Source of the DNA: Brugia malayi
Lineage: Eukaryota; Nematoda; Chromadorea; Rhabditida; Onchocercidae
Assembly: GCF_000002995.4 (NCBI RefSeq)
Contig: NW_025062286.1
Location: 62,001-126,000, forward strand
Length of the DNA: 64,000 nt
Reading direction: 5' to 3'
A model generated the notes under the pieces. That model worked only from the letters and a program-made list of their open reading frames with translations. It searched no databases and had not been told where the DNA came from. Positions within the stretch are counted from its first letter, which is position 1; each line of letters begins with the position of its first letter. Positions 33,299 through 43,989 of the stretch are shown piece by piece. A program made the position numbers and the translations under genes.

Positions 33299-36200
33299 GT
33301 GCTGCGATCAGCTGTTTTCATTGAAGTAATCGATGAGTTTCGGCAGTTTTCACGTGAATACTGCATTGAAGCTCTGGCAACGATTTTACGGAATTAAGTT
33401 CCATTACTGAAGTAATGTTTCAGATATTGCAATGTTGTTATAAGCTTTCAATTTCTGATGTCCCAATGAAAATGTAGCAGTGCATTTCTAATTCTATGAA
33501 TTAGGAATTATTTCCTAGGTGAAATTAATATCGGAGAAAGAATGTTTGGAATTGTCGGGTTCATTGATGAGTGTTCTAAATTGATGCTTATTGGCTCTGG
33601 AATACTCCTTAAAAAATGAAAATAAAAATGAAAGAAGCACTCAAGCCATTGTGCATGTGCATTTGCAAATGGCAAGTTTGTTCGTGCTTTGTTGTACATT
33701 CATGAACACATTGGCGCAAGTAAGTGCTGTGAATGATTTGATGAACTGAACTGTTTTTGGTTAATGAACTAAAGCCATTTAAAATAAATTTCTAGTCAAA
33801 AATTTTTCATTTATCTGTTCAGAAGTTTAGAATATAAATATCATGTACTTTTTATCGGGATCTCGTTTTAGTTGGGTCATTTTAATTTAGTTTATCTCAT
33901 CTAACACTGAATCTAAATATCTGTTTTCAGAAAGTGTAAATTATGTAGTCGAAGCTGCTGTTTCATTTGCGCAAGGTTATCCTGATTGCGAAGAGTTGAA
34001 AACGATGATTGAAGCTTTGCAGCAATTCGGTGCATCACCAGCAGAACGAATTGAAGACAATCTTGGTGGCTTAGTCAAGCAGGTAGCGCGCTTCTGAGTT
34101 ATTGAGGGTATCATTTATTCATGGTGTGTCGCGAATTATAATTTCGCTAAAACTTCTAACTAATTTCATACTATCATAAATCATCTCTTCTTTTCGTTGT
34201 AAACAATTCCAATTCTTTACACATATACTTTTTCTGTAAAATTGAAATTAGCTTTCATTTTAATCTTTTTGTTGTAAACCCTTTCAATTCTTTACACATA
34301 TGATTTTTATCCTAGACATGCCCAATCCTCACTCATATAAATTCAATTCTAACAAAAAAAAGAAAAATCATTATCATCATTGTCGACTACTACTCTGTTA
34401 ACCAATATCAATTTCTCCGATCTTCTTCTTTAATATAAATTTCGTCTCTCTTAATTTTATTGCTCTGTTTATTAATACTACGTTTGCAAAAAATAAAGGT
34501 TTATTAATCTTCCTACTATGTTGCAACTATTCGAATATCAACCGGACAAACCTTTCACGACATGGTGTGCTTACCATTGAGTCACTTTTAAATCATGTGC
34601 TTACCATTGAGTCACTTTTAAATCACAATTACTAAGCGAGATATTATTTGGCCAATAAGTTTAGAAGTTCTTAATATGCTAGATAAGCTAGATAGTTAAT
34701 CTATTGTTCATATCAAGCTTTCCAGAGAATTAATTTGTAGTTACACCCTGCAATCCTGACGTTGGTTTCGGTTTTCGAATGATTCAGAATGAAGAAAAAA
34801 GTAGATCCAATGGCGGATTTTTTTTCGAACTTGCTGAAATTCTTGAATTTTCATTTCGTTTGAGAATATGATACGGGCATTCTTGCTGATAATGATGCGG
34901 TTTGCATTTTTATTATTATTATGGTTGATTTATGCAGTTGCGCTAGAATGATATAATGCTTGTAATATATTAATATTAATATACATACAAATAAGTAAAC
35001 AATATAGAAATTTCAATTATTTTTCAGCTTTATGCTTAAGAATCATTAGGTGAAGAGCATCACAAGCATCTTATTATGTGAAACCTCCACAGAATGTCGA
35101 ACACTTGCTACTTCTTAGCGCTCCACTTGATGACTTGATCACTGCACTATTTGTGATAATAAACACTTTTGAATCAGGTAAATTCCAGTTTATATTAAAG
35201 GTAGTAAATTACATTAGTTTTGTTGCAGAAAATTAGTTGATATGCAGAAAATTGGCGAGTAAATTATTGCTATTTGCTGCTCGTAATAATGCTGTAGTGC
35301 CGGATATTTTTGAAATCTCTCAAGAAAAAAATTTGTGTATCTAGTAAAAAAATCGATAGTTACAGTAATACTTTTCAGGTAGATATGAAAATGAAAACAA
35401 ATACATTCCAACATCTACTAGAACAAATGACAGCAGCAGGTGATAAGATGAGAGCGTTTTGAAAAATTTACTCGAAAAAAGGTAATTAAAATAAAAATGA
35501 AATACAACACATGAATATTATAAATTTTATTAATTTAACCTGTATACTTTCATTTTCTGCTTAACTTTAACTACTTTCGAGCATTTTTTTTAAAAAGCTA
35601 TGGCTACATAGTGGGAAATTAAGAACTTTCATGATCGTGCCGAATGCTATATGTTTGTAAAGCATACTTTATTAGTATATTAGTACTTTAATGTAAACAG
35701 TAATCTCTGTTATTGTTATCGTCAATCAAAAATTAGCTATGGGCAATTATATATGCTTGAGATTTGAATTCTTTGCAGAGAAAGATTTCAATCTGGAGTT
35801 GAGTCATGTCTGTTCGTCTTGGATTTTAGAGATATTGGCCGGAGCTTTTCCAGATGCTTGCACAAACTTCCATCACACCTGTACATCAGCGAGCAAATTC
35901 AGCTAAAATGGCTGTAGATAAGATTTATTTTATGTCCTTATTTTTGTCTTTTTTGTAGTGTAGTATAAAAAAATTGTTAAAGGAATTCAATTTCAGGTAA
36001 TGCTGTAATAAATGCTCTTGAATGAGGTAACCTGATAATGCTGTAATAAATGTTGCTCTTGAAACTTGCCAGTGATTTTTAGCCGAGGACTTTTTACATT
36101 TGATTCTGTATGTGCATCATCATTGTGCTGAATTTGATTTATTTCAGTTCAAAACTTGCAACGTAAATTCTATTCTGTTTTTTTTTTTTTTTTTTTCGGC

Positions 36201-39106
36201 ATTACTTTTACTCTTTATTTAGTTTTGATCATTAACGGCCATGTCTAGGACAGTGCTTTATTTAGCAATAAATTTTTTTATACAATCTCATTTGATTTTT
36301 TATAGGATAAAAAGACAAAGTGAACGACCATGACGAACGTCAACGCGCTCTTGCTTTTAACCTTTCATTTATCTTACTAACCAGGATTCGATTCATATAT
36401 GATGACTTGGTCAATAATTTTCATTTTAAATTATTTGCAGTGTGTGTTTTGTTTATTTGATTGATATGTCTGTTGTTCAAAGTTATTGTAATAATTTAAA
36501 TTTTTTTTATTTTTCTTTATAGCGAGCTGGTCGAGCTGGTAAATGGGGCTGTTCGTGGAATGAACAATATCCAGTCATGCTTCTATAAATTTGCATCACA
36601 ATTCGTTGGACAGCAGCTGATAGTTGCAGTTTATCAAATGCTTACACTAATGAACAAAAGGCAACATTTATTGATCGTGTTAATATGTTGAAACGTGCAA
36701 AATCGTTCTAGAATTCAAGGACATGAATTGCACTTTAAATAAAGAACTATGCAAATTGCTTCAAAACAAAAATTTAATATCAATTTACACTTCTTTATTT
36801 TGCAGAGTGAATTATGCTGAATCGGTTGATTTTTTACCAGTTATTGGCCAGATTCTTTTGGACGACTTCAGGATGATGAAATTTGAAAACTATGAGCATC
36901 CTCACGAAAATATTAAGGTAACTACATTTATTATAATTAGAGGACTTTGGATGCTTTAAATAAGTGAAAGAGATGAACTATGACCCATATCACTTTCATG
37001 CTGTAATTCTTGATTTCAAAAAATTTTGATGGTTTTAACACACCAAATTAACATTAAATTTTAAAGCAAATATTCTAAATGTGTATTCATTCGGTAATTT
37101 ACATAATCAATATTAATTTAGGATCATGTATGATCTTTTGTCATTTTTGCTATGTAACTGAAAGAAATTGCAGAATGTATTGCACGCTTTTCGAGATGAT
37201 GCTAATTTTATGATCGTTTGCTTGGTCCAGTAGATGTGTTCACAATCTGTAACTAATCCGTGTCAGAGTCTGGTGAAATCTTTCATTCGAGCTCTCGAGT
37301 ATCCTCACCAGCTAAGTCATACGTAGCAACAATGGTATTTTTATATTATTAAATTCTATGTTAGTTCTATTTAATTCAGGTAAGTAGCATAGCATATTTT
37401 GACAATTTTAAATTCGATGAAAGTGCAAAATTTTTGTTTTAAAGCATGCTAATATCTAAGCATGGTGTTGACATCGGCTACTTGTTACACCTTAGTGATC
37501 TTTCCATTTGTGATTTACATGGATCAAATTGTGCGAAGAGAAAACTGCCAGCTGTACCCACTTCATAGAAATTGCTTACAATTTTCCTTTCACCTAAGCA
37601 CTCATTTACAGTCATCGGATGCAGAAATGTTGAAACAAGCATTTACTTACACACAAGCATGTGGATTTCCCAGTGTTTTGCAACTCGTCGACAGATGTAA
37701 CAAGGCTGGTGTTGTTGAGAATTGGTGCATGGTTGGTATTTTCATTTCAGTTGACCAAAAATTTAGAAAATAAACACAAAAATATATTCTTCGTTATTTC
37801 AAGCAGATAAAATTCATCCATTTTCAGCTGTTGTATTGTCGTCTTGTGTTCATATGTTAATGGCTGTAGTCATTTTTGTTACTTATGCAGTCATAGCAAA
37901 TATTACTGCAGTCCCGAAATCTAGTAATTGAACATGTAGCAGTTGTTATGATTTCTTTAATACAGTGATACAAAGGTTAACTTATTCAGGTTTGGTTAAA
38001 TGCGATGCTAAAGTTGTCGACAAGTGATGAAATGTTGTATGCTAGTGAATTGTCTTGCTGCTGGTATTATGTCACCGGTGCCTTGCATGCTGAGTTTTGC
38101 TCGAAGCATCAATGAATATATATTTGAACAAAACGTCGATTTTGGTGAAGGATTTTGCTAAAATTCTTATTTCTTCCCAAAATTTGCATTTATTTTTGTA
38201 ATTTTTAGATTGTGTAGAGCCAAAAGCATTAGTGTCTGCGCGATTCCTTGTTTACTGTTTGCAACTTGCTGTGCATGCACTGGAGGCAGCAGAAAGAACG
38301 ACAAACACGAATTGTAAGAGGCGATTGCGCAGAAAGGAAAAGAAGTGGTGCTTTTGTCATAAGACTTACATTCGGTTTTGTTCGACCATTATCTCTCGTA
38401 GATCTTCAGATTTTATCTCCAAACTTGCTTTAGGAGGTTAGGTATCATTTTTTTTAAGTGATGATCATGACGATGCCGAAACCGACCAGGCAAATCCTGT
38501 TAAGCGTTCTGTTTTAGTGATTTTTGAAAAATTTGTTCGGGAGACTAGAGTTGTACGTTTGAAGGTAAATTTAATATTTTTAAGCGGATCTAAAAAAGTC
38601 AAGAAGAGATTGCTGCACACTGATGGCCGAGAAATTGTAAAGGTTTTTGATGAATGTTTTGTTTTGGAAAAGATAAGAATTTACTGTTTAATCTTAAACT
38701 TTTCTGCAAATTTAACAAAATTCTTTACTCGCAACCGGAAACATAATATATATATCTTCTTTGAGGTTATGCTATGCATAATTTGACAAGGCGGAATTAT
38801 TCGTTATTTGTTATAGAGTCATATATATCACTTTGTAGTATCGCTTGCTACTGCACTACAGAATGCAGCCACTCGAAGAATAATTGAACTTCTACCGCAT
38901 GATCTGGTTGGTAAATTTAGATTTAAAGTAAAAGACTAGTTAGCAAATTCAAGCATGCTATCTTGAATTATTTCATTCCAGAGAGTTCTTTCATAAATCT
39001 TACTATATCAGAAATTTGCTCGTCTTGATCCGCAGACTTTCAATTTGGATCGTTGTGTGATGTTACCAGTACAAAGAGAGCACTCGAATTTACATGTCTT
39101 TTAAGA
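33299..39106 (+). pseudogene. Mediator subunit MED24 (LIN-25)-like gene with disrupted frames
   Basis: Many short exon-like pieces follow human MED24 order at both ends. 33299-33394 (VIDEFRQFSREYCIEALATI) resembles the KFDDFSRDLCVQALLDI segment. 33933-34081 (EELKTMIEALQQFGASPAER then IEDNLGGLVKQ) resembles LCRALLSALHWL...AERLREGL. Near the end, 38468-38564 (ANPVKRSVLVIFEKFVRETR) and 38840-38912 (ATALQNAATRRIIELLPHDL) resemble the C-terminal DPLNRVLANLF and SVLQFMPFTTVSELV parts, and 39013-39106 looks like the last exon. Other pieces: 36806-36916, 37600-37735, 37990-38125, 38208-38440. Several carry stops or frame changes without a donor (33393, about 36600, 37220). MED24 is a tail subunit linking activators to RNA polymerase II. 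A solo LTR sits in an intron. Confidence 0.55.
34127..34562 (+). mobile_element. Solo BEL LTR without SL1, perfect target duplication
   Basis: 436 bp, beginning TGTCGCGAATTATAATTTCG and ending CCTTTCACGACA, flanked by TGGTG at 34122-34126 and TGGTG at 34563-34567. It is a shorter, diverged relative of the 560-bp LTRs. At the SL1 site it reads AAATAAAGGTTTATTAATC (from 34491), lacking the spliced leader. It lies in an intron of the MED24-like gene, in the same orientation. Confidence 0.93.
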
Positions 39107-39129
39107 AAACTTGGTGGTTTTTAAAATAT

Positions 39130-39590
39130 GATTATTTTATTGTTAATTTGATTTTGAATTATTTTGTTTTTTGATTTTGGAAGCATTACTTGTTCGTTTT
39201 TGAGCCGCAATAAAATAGCAAACTCCACTTTGCTCCATCTGTTAAACTATTTCGTTTGAAGCCACTCCACAATCAGATTTGGTTCAAATTTTTTTTTTCG
39301 TGGGAGCCGCTATAAATTGCATATTATTCATACATTTAAAATTTATGTGTGCTACCCGTATATATTAAATTTATGAGCAGCGTTATTTATGCATTTCGGG
39401 ATTAGTACGATTCCCAACCGACATTTTCCACATTCCACACTTGTTTTCAAATCCTAATTCCAGAATTCTGATTTCTCGATGTCCAAAATGTTAAAGGACA
39501 TTGTTTTGGTTTACTAGAATTTCATGAAAGATAGAAAAACTTAGTAACATGAAGTTGGTTACATAAACCGCCTGCAAGGAAACGCTTCTC
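39130..39590. other. 3' flank of the MED24-like gene
   Basis: AT-rich sequence with no exon seen. It leads into the GC-rich island at about 39590. Confidence 0.5.
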
Positions 39591-40065
39591 ACGATGATTA
39601 CGTAAACTCGACCTCAACAAGACCAACGAGGCTGCAATGGTTTAAGAAGTGAATGATTCTCTCAGCGCCTCACTGGGTCACACCAAAACCAACACTCGCA
39701 ACCTGCGGCGGGGAACGGCACAACTGTCTGTCCCCAAACGCAAAAATTATGCTGTTGGCGAGTCCCAACTCGAGACTGCCACACGGGTCAGTCACTGCCC
39801 ACAAGTGCAATGGGCCGACCTCACCGTGGAGTACTCGCCTTCTTGATCGCGAGTCACCTCCCAGCCAAGTAAGTTTAATCGACAACCGCAAACTTGTCAT
39901 CATTTTTCCCTGCTCACCATTCCCGACGGGATACTCTCTTCGCAAATTGCTATTCCTCTTTGTTTCTCTGCTGGCATCAACGCCTGTTTACTCTTTTCTT
40001 CACTCTCTTTCTCTTTCTCCTCTCCCTTACATTACTCATCTCCAAATGACATTTTGCTGACTCGC
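39590..40065. other. GC-rich island of unknown nature
   Basis: Roughly 39590-39950 is far richer in G and C than anything else in the window. It is open in several frames at once: plus 39649-39846 and 39653-40060, and minus 39945-39670, as expected for GC-rich DNA with few stops. It contains CGAGT-rich short repeats (GGCGAGTCCC, ACTCGAG, GAGTACTCGCC, CGCGAGTCACC). After 39950 it grades into a CT-rich tract. No rRNA, tRNA or protein family was recognised. It could be a regulatory CpG-type island, a non-autonomous transposon or foreign DNA. Confidence 0.5.
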
Positions 40066-41935
40066 AAAGTTGTTGTAAATATGCGCTTTCTCGATTATCA
40101 GAAAAAAGTGGCCTATCTAGAAAGTAATCTATTTTGTGAAAAGAAAAAGATGCGACAATGGTGACAAACATGATTTGAGGACATTTATTAGTGTTTGTCA
40201 AGCTAACTTCCCTTTGTGACTGTCAACTTATTCCCTTAGTACATCTCATAAGTGTAAGTGTCAATAAAGGCTAATTTCTATCTTTGCTCTTATCGAATGT
40301 GTCAAATTCTTAAGTTGTATAGCAGTTGGTTATTTCTTTTGATGAAAAGGTCAAAAATTATTGTCAATTGCTACTGTCTTCAATTGACATTCTGCTAACC
40401 ATCAATTTTCGAACGATTTATTATTGTGTCACAAGTGGTACTTATTCAACAGTAATAGTAAATAAAAGCCCATAACCTTAACGAAAGTCTTTCTCATTTA
40501 AAATATAGCAAACAAAGAATTTTCGGATATGATTGTAAAATATGTGAAATACGTGTTATTCTATTGTAAGTGCAAGGAAATGATGCATGCAGTGATAAAG
40601 GATGCAATTTTTTCATATGTAGATTTTGCTCTTTTACTGCTCAATTAATTAAAAAATATTAATTATAAAATTAGTTTTAGCCATTTTGCTCATTCTCCTT
40701 TGATGGTGGTTAACCACGAGTAATTTAAAAGTGGAATAATTACAGTTAATTCACTCATTCATTCATTCATTCAATGGCTTGAGTTTACAGGAATAAATTT
40801 AAAATGTATGATCTTCATTTGCTTCTTTAACATTCTTCTTTGATCCTTTATTACCCTATTACCTTGTTCCTCTACTACCCTGTTATTGAACGCTCAATTT
40901 AGTCTTAAAGAAACACTGTCGGGAAATGATCATTCGGAAAATCCTCAGAATTTTGTTTTTTTTCATGCATAGATTTTGCTCTTTTACTGCTTAATATATT
41001 TGTTAAATTTCACTCTCTAATCAATTAGCAAATCAATCATAATATCAAATATTAATAAAATTGTTATGATTGAGCATAATTAGTGATCTTGATTATTTCT
41101 TTACTTTTGATTTAAATTAAATGCAATTTGACTAAAAAATATCACGAATGGAATGATTGATATTATTTGTGAAATAGATGTACAATAAGATTAGTGTTGA
41201 ATTAATGACAATAAAAACAATGGCTGATAAGAGTTACATACCTAACTTAACTCAAAAAAAAAAAAGAAAAAAACACAACATTGGATCCTGTTTAGTACCT
41301 AAACAAACTGTGTAATAATTAGCGAGCAAAATGATTTACAGACAAAATATTTCACAATTGAAATAAAAGTGTATTAGATGTATTCTTGAAAGCAATCAAA
41401 CTTCCACAAAGTATATCAAGTCTGCGCCTCTCCAACAGATGTTCATTTTACAGATGCCATTTAAATTTTGTTCAAAATGTCCTTGTCATATAATAATGAC
41501 AGATTTTAGTAGTTACTGAAGATTACTGAAGATAAATCGATCGCAAGTGAAAGATGGCAGAACGCATGGAGATAAAAGTTTTACTTTCATTAAAAAGCTT
41601 AAAAAGCTTTAAATTAGTTAAAAGATGATGCAATTGAATTGAAATGAGTCATTTTGAAAAGCATTCCAGAAAATAGCAAAGTGCATCGTTTTTTTTTTCT
41701 TTTTTTCTTTGCTTTTTCAGATTTCAATATAATTCATGACAGTTTGTAATAGAATAAATAGATTTGTAGTGAAATCAATGCAGAAAGATAAAAAAATCGA
41801 TAGGAATTGAAGAGAATTGTGAGTCATTAAAAAAAGAAAAGAAAAAAAATGAGACAGAAGATTTTCTAATATTTTTACATGTTGGAAAAGAAGAAAAAAA
41901 AAATGCCAGGCTTTCCGGATTTTCTTTCGGAATCA
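40066..41935. other. AT-rich intergenic stretch between the GC island and the second homeobox gene
   Basis: No gene was supported. It contains a CATT repeat at about 40756-40774 (four copies of CATT) and poly-A/T tracts. The phrase AGATTTTGCTCTTTTACTGC occurs twice (40621, 40971). Confidence 0.5.
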
Positions 41936-41937
41936 TT

Positions 41938-41943
41938 TTTATT
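41938..41943 (-). terminator. Poly(A) signal of the homeobox gene
   Basis: AATAAA on the minus strand lies about 27-32 bases past the TGA/TAA end of the upstream homeobox gene's last exon (41970), a normal distance for a short nematode 3' UTR. Confidence 0.6.
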
Positions 41944-41969
41944 CACCGACAATATTGGATGACATTGAG

Positions 41970-43985
41970 CTATCTTGGTCCAAAAAAATACTGCTGTGCA
42001 GAGTAAGTGGAAACTGGACAATTTTGATTGTAAGCAGTTGCTGCAGCAGTAGCCTGATAGCTATTATATGTATTGTTATATGCTACTGCAGCATTGCTAT
42101 CCAACATCTGTTGGTAATATTGATGACTGCTGTAGAAATATGAATTTAAATCCTGAGGATGTGGATAAGGCGGTGGTGGAAGTGTCATTTGATGTAACGA
42201 CAGTGATGTAGTTGAGGTGGTTGACAATGACGAAGCTGTCACTGATGCAGTCGGGAATGTCTGTAAATAGCAAAGATTAATTAATAAGTAGAAATTAAGA
42301 AGCTACTTTATGATTTCAATTAATTATTCAATATTAAATCTATAACTATTATTATTCAATCATTATAATACATTAATTGAGGTTGTTGTATTGATGAGCT
42401 ATCTGTGACATAATAATTTAACTTATACAATTTGCGCCACTATTTTGACATAATTTCTCAAACAAGAAATTAAATTTTTCATCTAAGCCGGGCATTGTGA
42501 CAGCAAAGCAATTGTAAATAAATGACCATGAAAATCTTATTATTTACCGAATTTTCTGACCATAAGTTTTCGGTCACCTCAGAACTCCTTGATAATGAAC
42601 CATTAGTGGAGCATGAAGCTTGTACTCTATCGTCTACGTTTTCCGTCTTTATTGAATTTCTTAAATTGACAAGCAAACTTTTTGAATTTTTCGAGCTGAA
42701 ATTACAAATGTTTTATTAATGAAAATGCGTGTCGAATTCTTAAGAAATAGGTAATACTCTGAAGAATTTAAAATCAACCAATAACAATCTCCTTAAAAAA
42801 TTATACTCCAACTACAAGTTGCTTACTTGGTCTCAAGTTCACTAGCAAATTGTCCTGTGGATTTTGACACTGCGTATTCTTTTGTTCCATCTGAAACTTC
42901 CTTCATTGGACTATCCATGGAATCTGCATAAACATTATTCAGATTAGCAGCATTTGTAGTACCACTTGAAGATGAGCTAGCATCCGTAATTACCTGTAGT
43001 CCTTTCGGCTTCTGTCTCTCCTGTTGTCGTTGCTTAGCACGTCGATTCTTAAACCACACCTGGTTTGCAATACAAAAGATAGCATATTGTTAGTCTATGA
43101 CATTAGCTTTGATTATTTTCCCATAAACATTATTTAATCAAGGCTTTTAATCAAAATTGAAATATCAAATTATTTTTCTCTTAACTTAACAGCCGAACAA
43201 GAAATCATGAAGGACTGAAATAGAATCTCCTATATGCGAATTTATTATGATCAAAATTTCAATACAGTATCTGCTACAGATGACAAACTGTAATATAATA
43301 TTTATTTGTGTGTCATACCCGCATCAGAAACTATTTTTGGTATGTCAAATTATTAGCTGTTGCCATATTTGACAAGGCTCACAAAAAGAATGATTGGCAA
43401 GTATGGCAAATGCTCGCCAGTAGTTATTTATTTCTTTTTTTTCGGTGTTTATTCCCGGTGACTTTTGAATAAGAGATATTATTTTGCTTTATTATTTTCA
43501 TAAAGATTTCGCTTTTTTATAAAGAAAAATATGCATCATTTTTTAGGGATTATTTTTGAGTAGTAATATAAGTAGAAATATTAGGTAAATCAAAACCTGA
43601 ATTCGACTTTCTTGCAATTGTATTTGCTCAGCAATTTTTTCTCTAGTAAATACATCCGGATAATGCGTTGTAGCAAACAAATTTTCTAAAATTTCCAATT
43701 GTTGCTTGTTAAACATTGTTCTTTCTCGTCGATTTTTTCTTGGAATCATTCCTGAAATGCAAAAAAAAAAAAAATAATTTATTATAAGCAACAAAATTTT
43801 TGAAAATGAATAAAATAATTTTTAAAAAAAATAATGAATGAACCATTTGAATAGCTATTAGTAAACATTCCCATTGGTGCTATTGTATGTATCGGTGAAT
43901 AGCCAAAGGCTGGTGTAGTGTTTGTGGTACCGGAAGGACATGATAAATGAGCATATGGATTAAATGGTACTGCACCATATATCAT
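41970..43985 (-). CDS. OTX-class (K50) homeobox transcription factor, ceh-36/ceh-37-like
   Basis: Five exons join in phase on the minus strand: 43985-43844, 43751-43597, 43059-42827, 42695-42548 and 42260-41970, giving 322 residues. The homeodomain is at about residues 54-113 ([60 protein letters not shown]), with Lys at position 50 (residue 103) as in OTX proteins. The 46/47 intron matches the neighbouring gene. After the homeodomain come a Ser-rich acidic region and a Ser/Thr, then Tyr/Gln/Ala-rich C-terminus, likely activation sequence. It resembles C. elegans CEH-36/CEH-37, which act in chemosensory neuron identity. That pair is also tandem on the C. elegans X, which supports an ancient duplication. 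The first intron uses a weak donor (G|GTTCAT). Confidence 0.94.
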
Positions 43986-43989
43986 TTGA

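Noticed and set aside
39590..40065. Bacterial symbiont (Wolbachia) insertion
   Set aside because: No recognisable bacterial gene, and the composition is richer in GC than that symbiont usually shows.
42522..42719. Plus-strand frame opposite exon 4 of the homeobox gene
   Set aside because: Antisense shadow of a well-supported exon.
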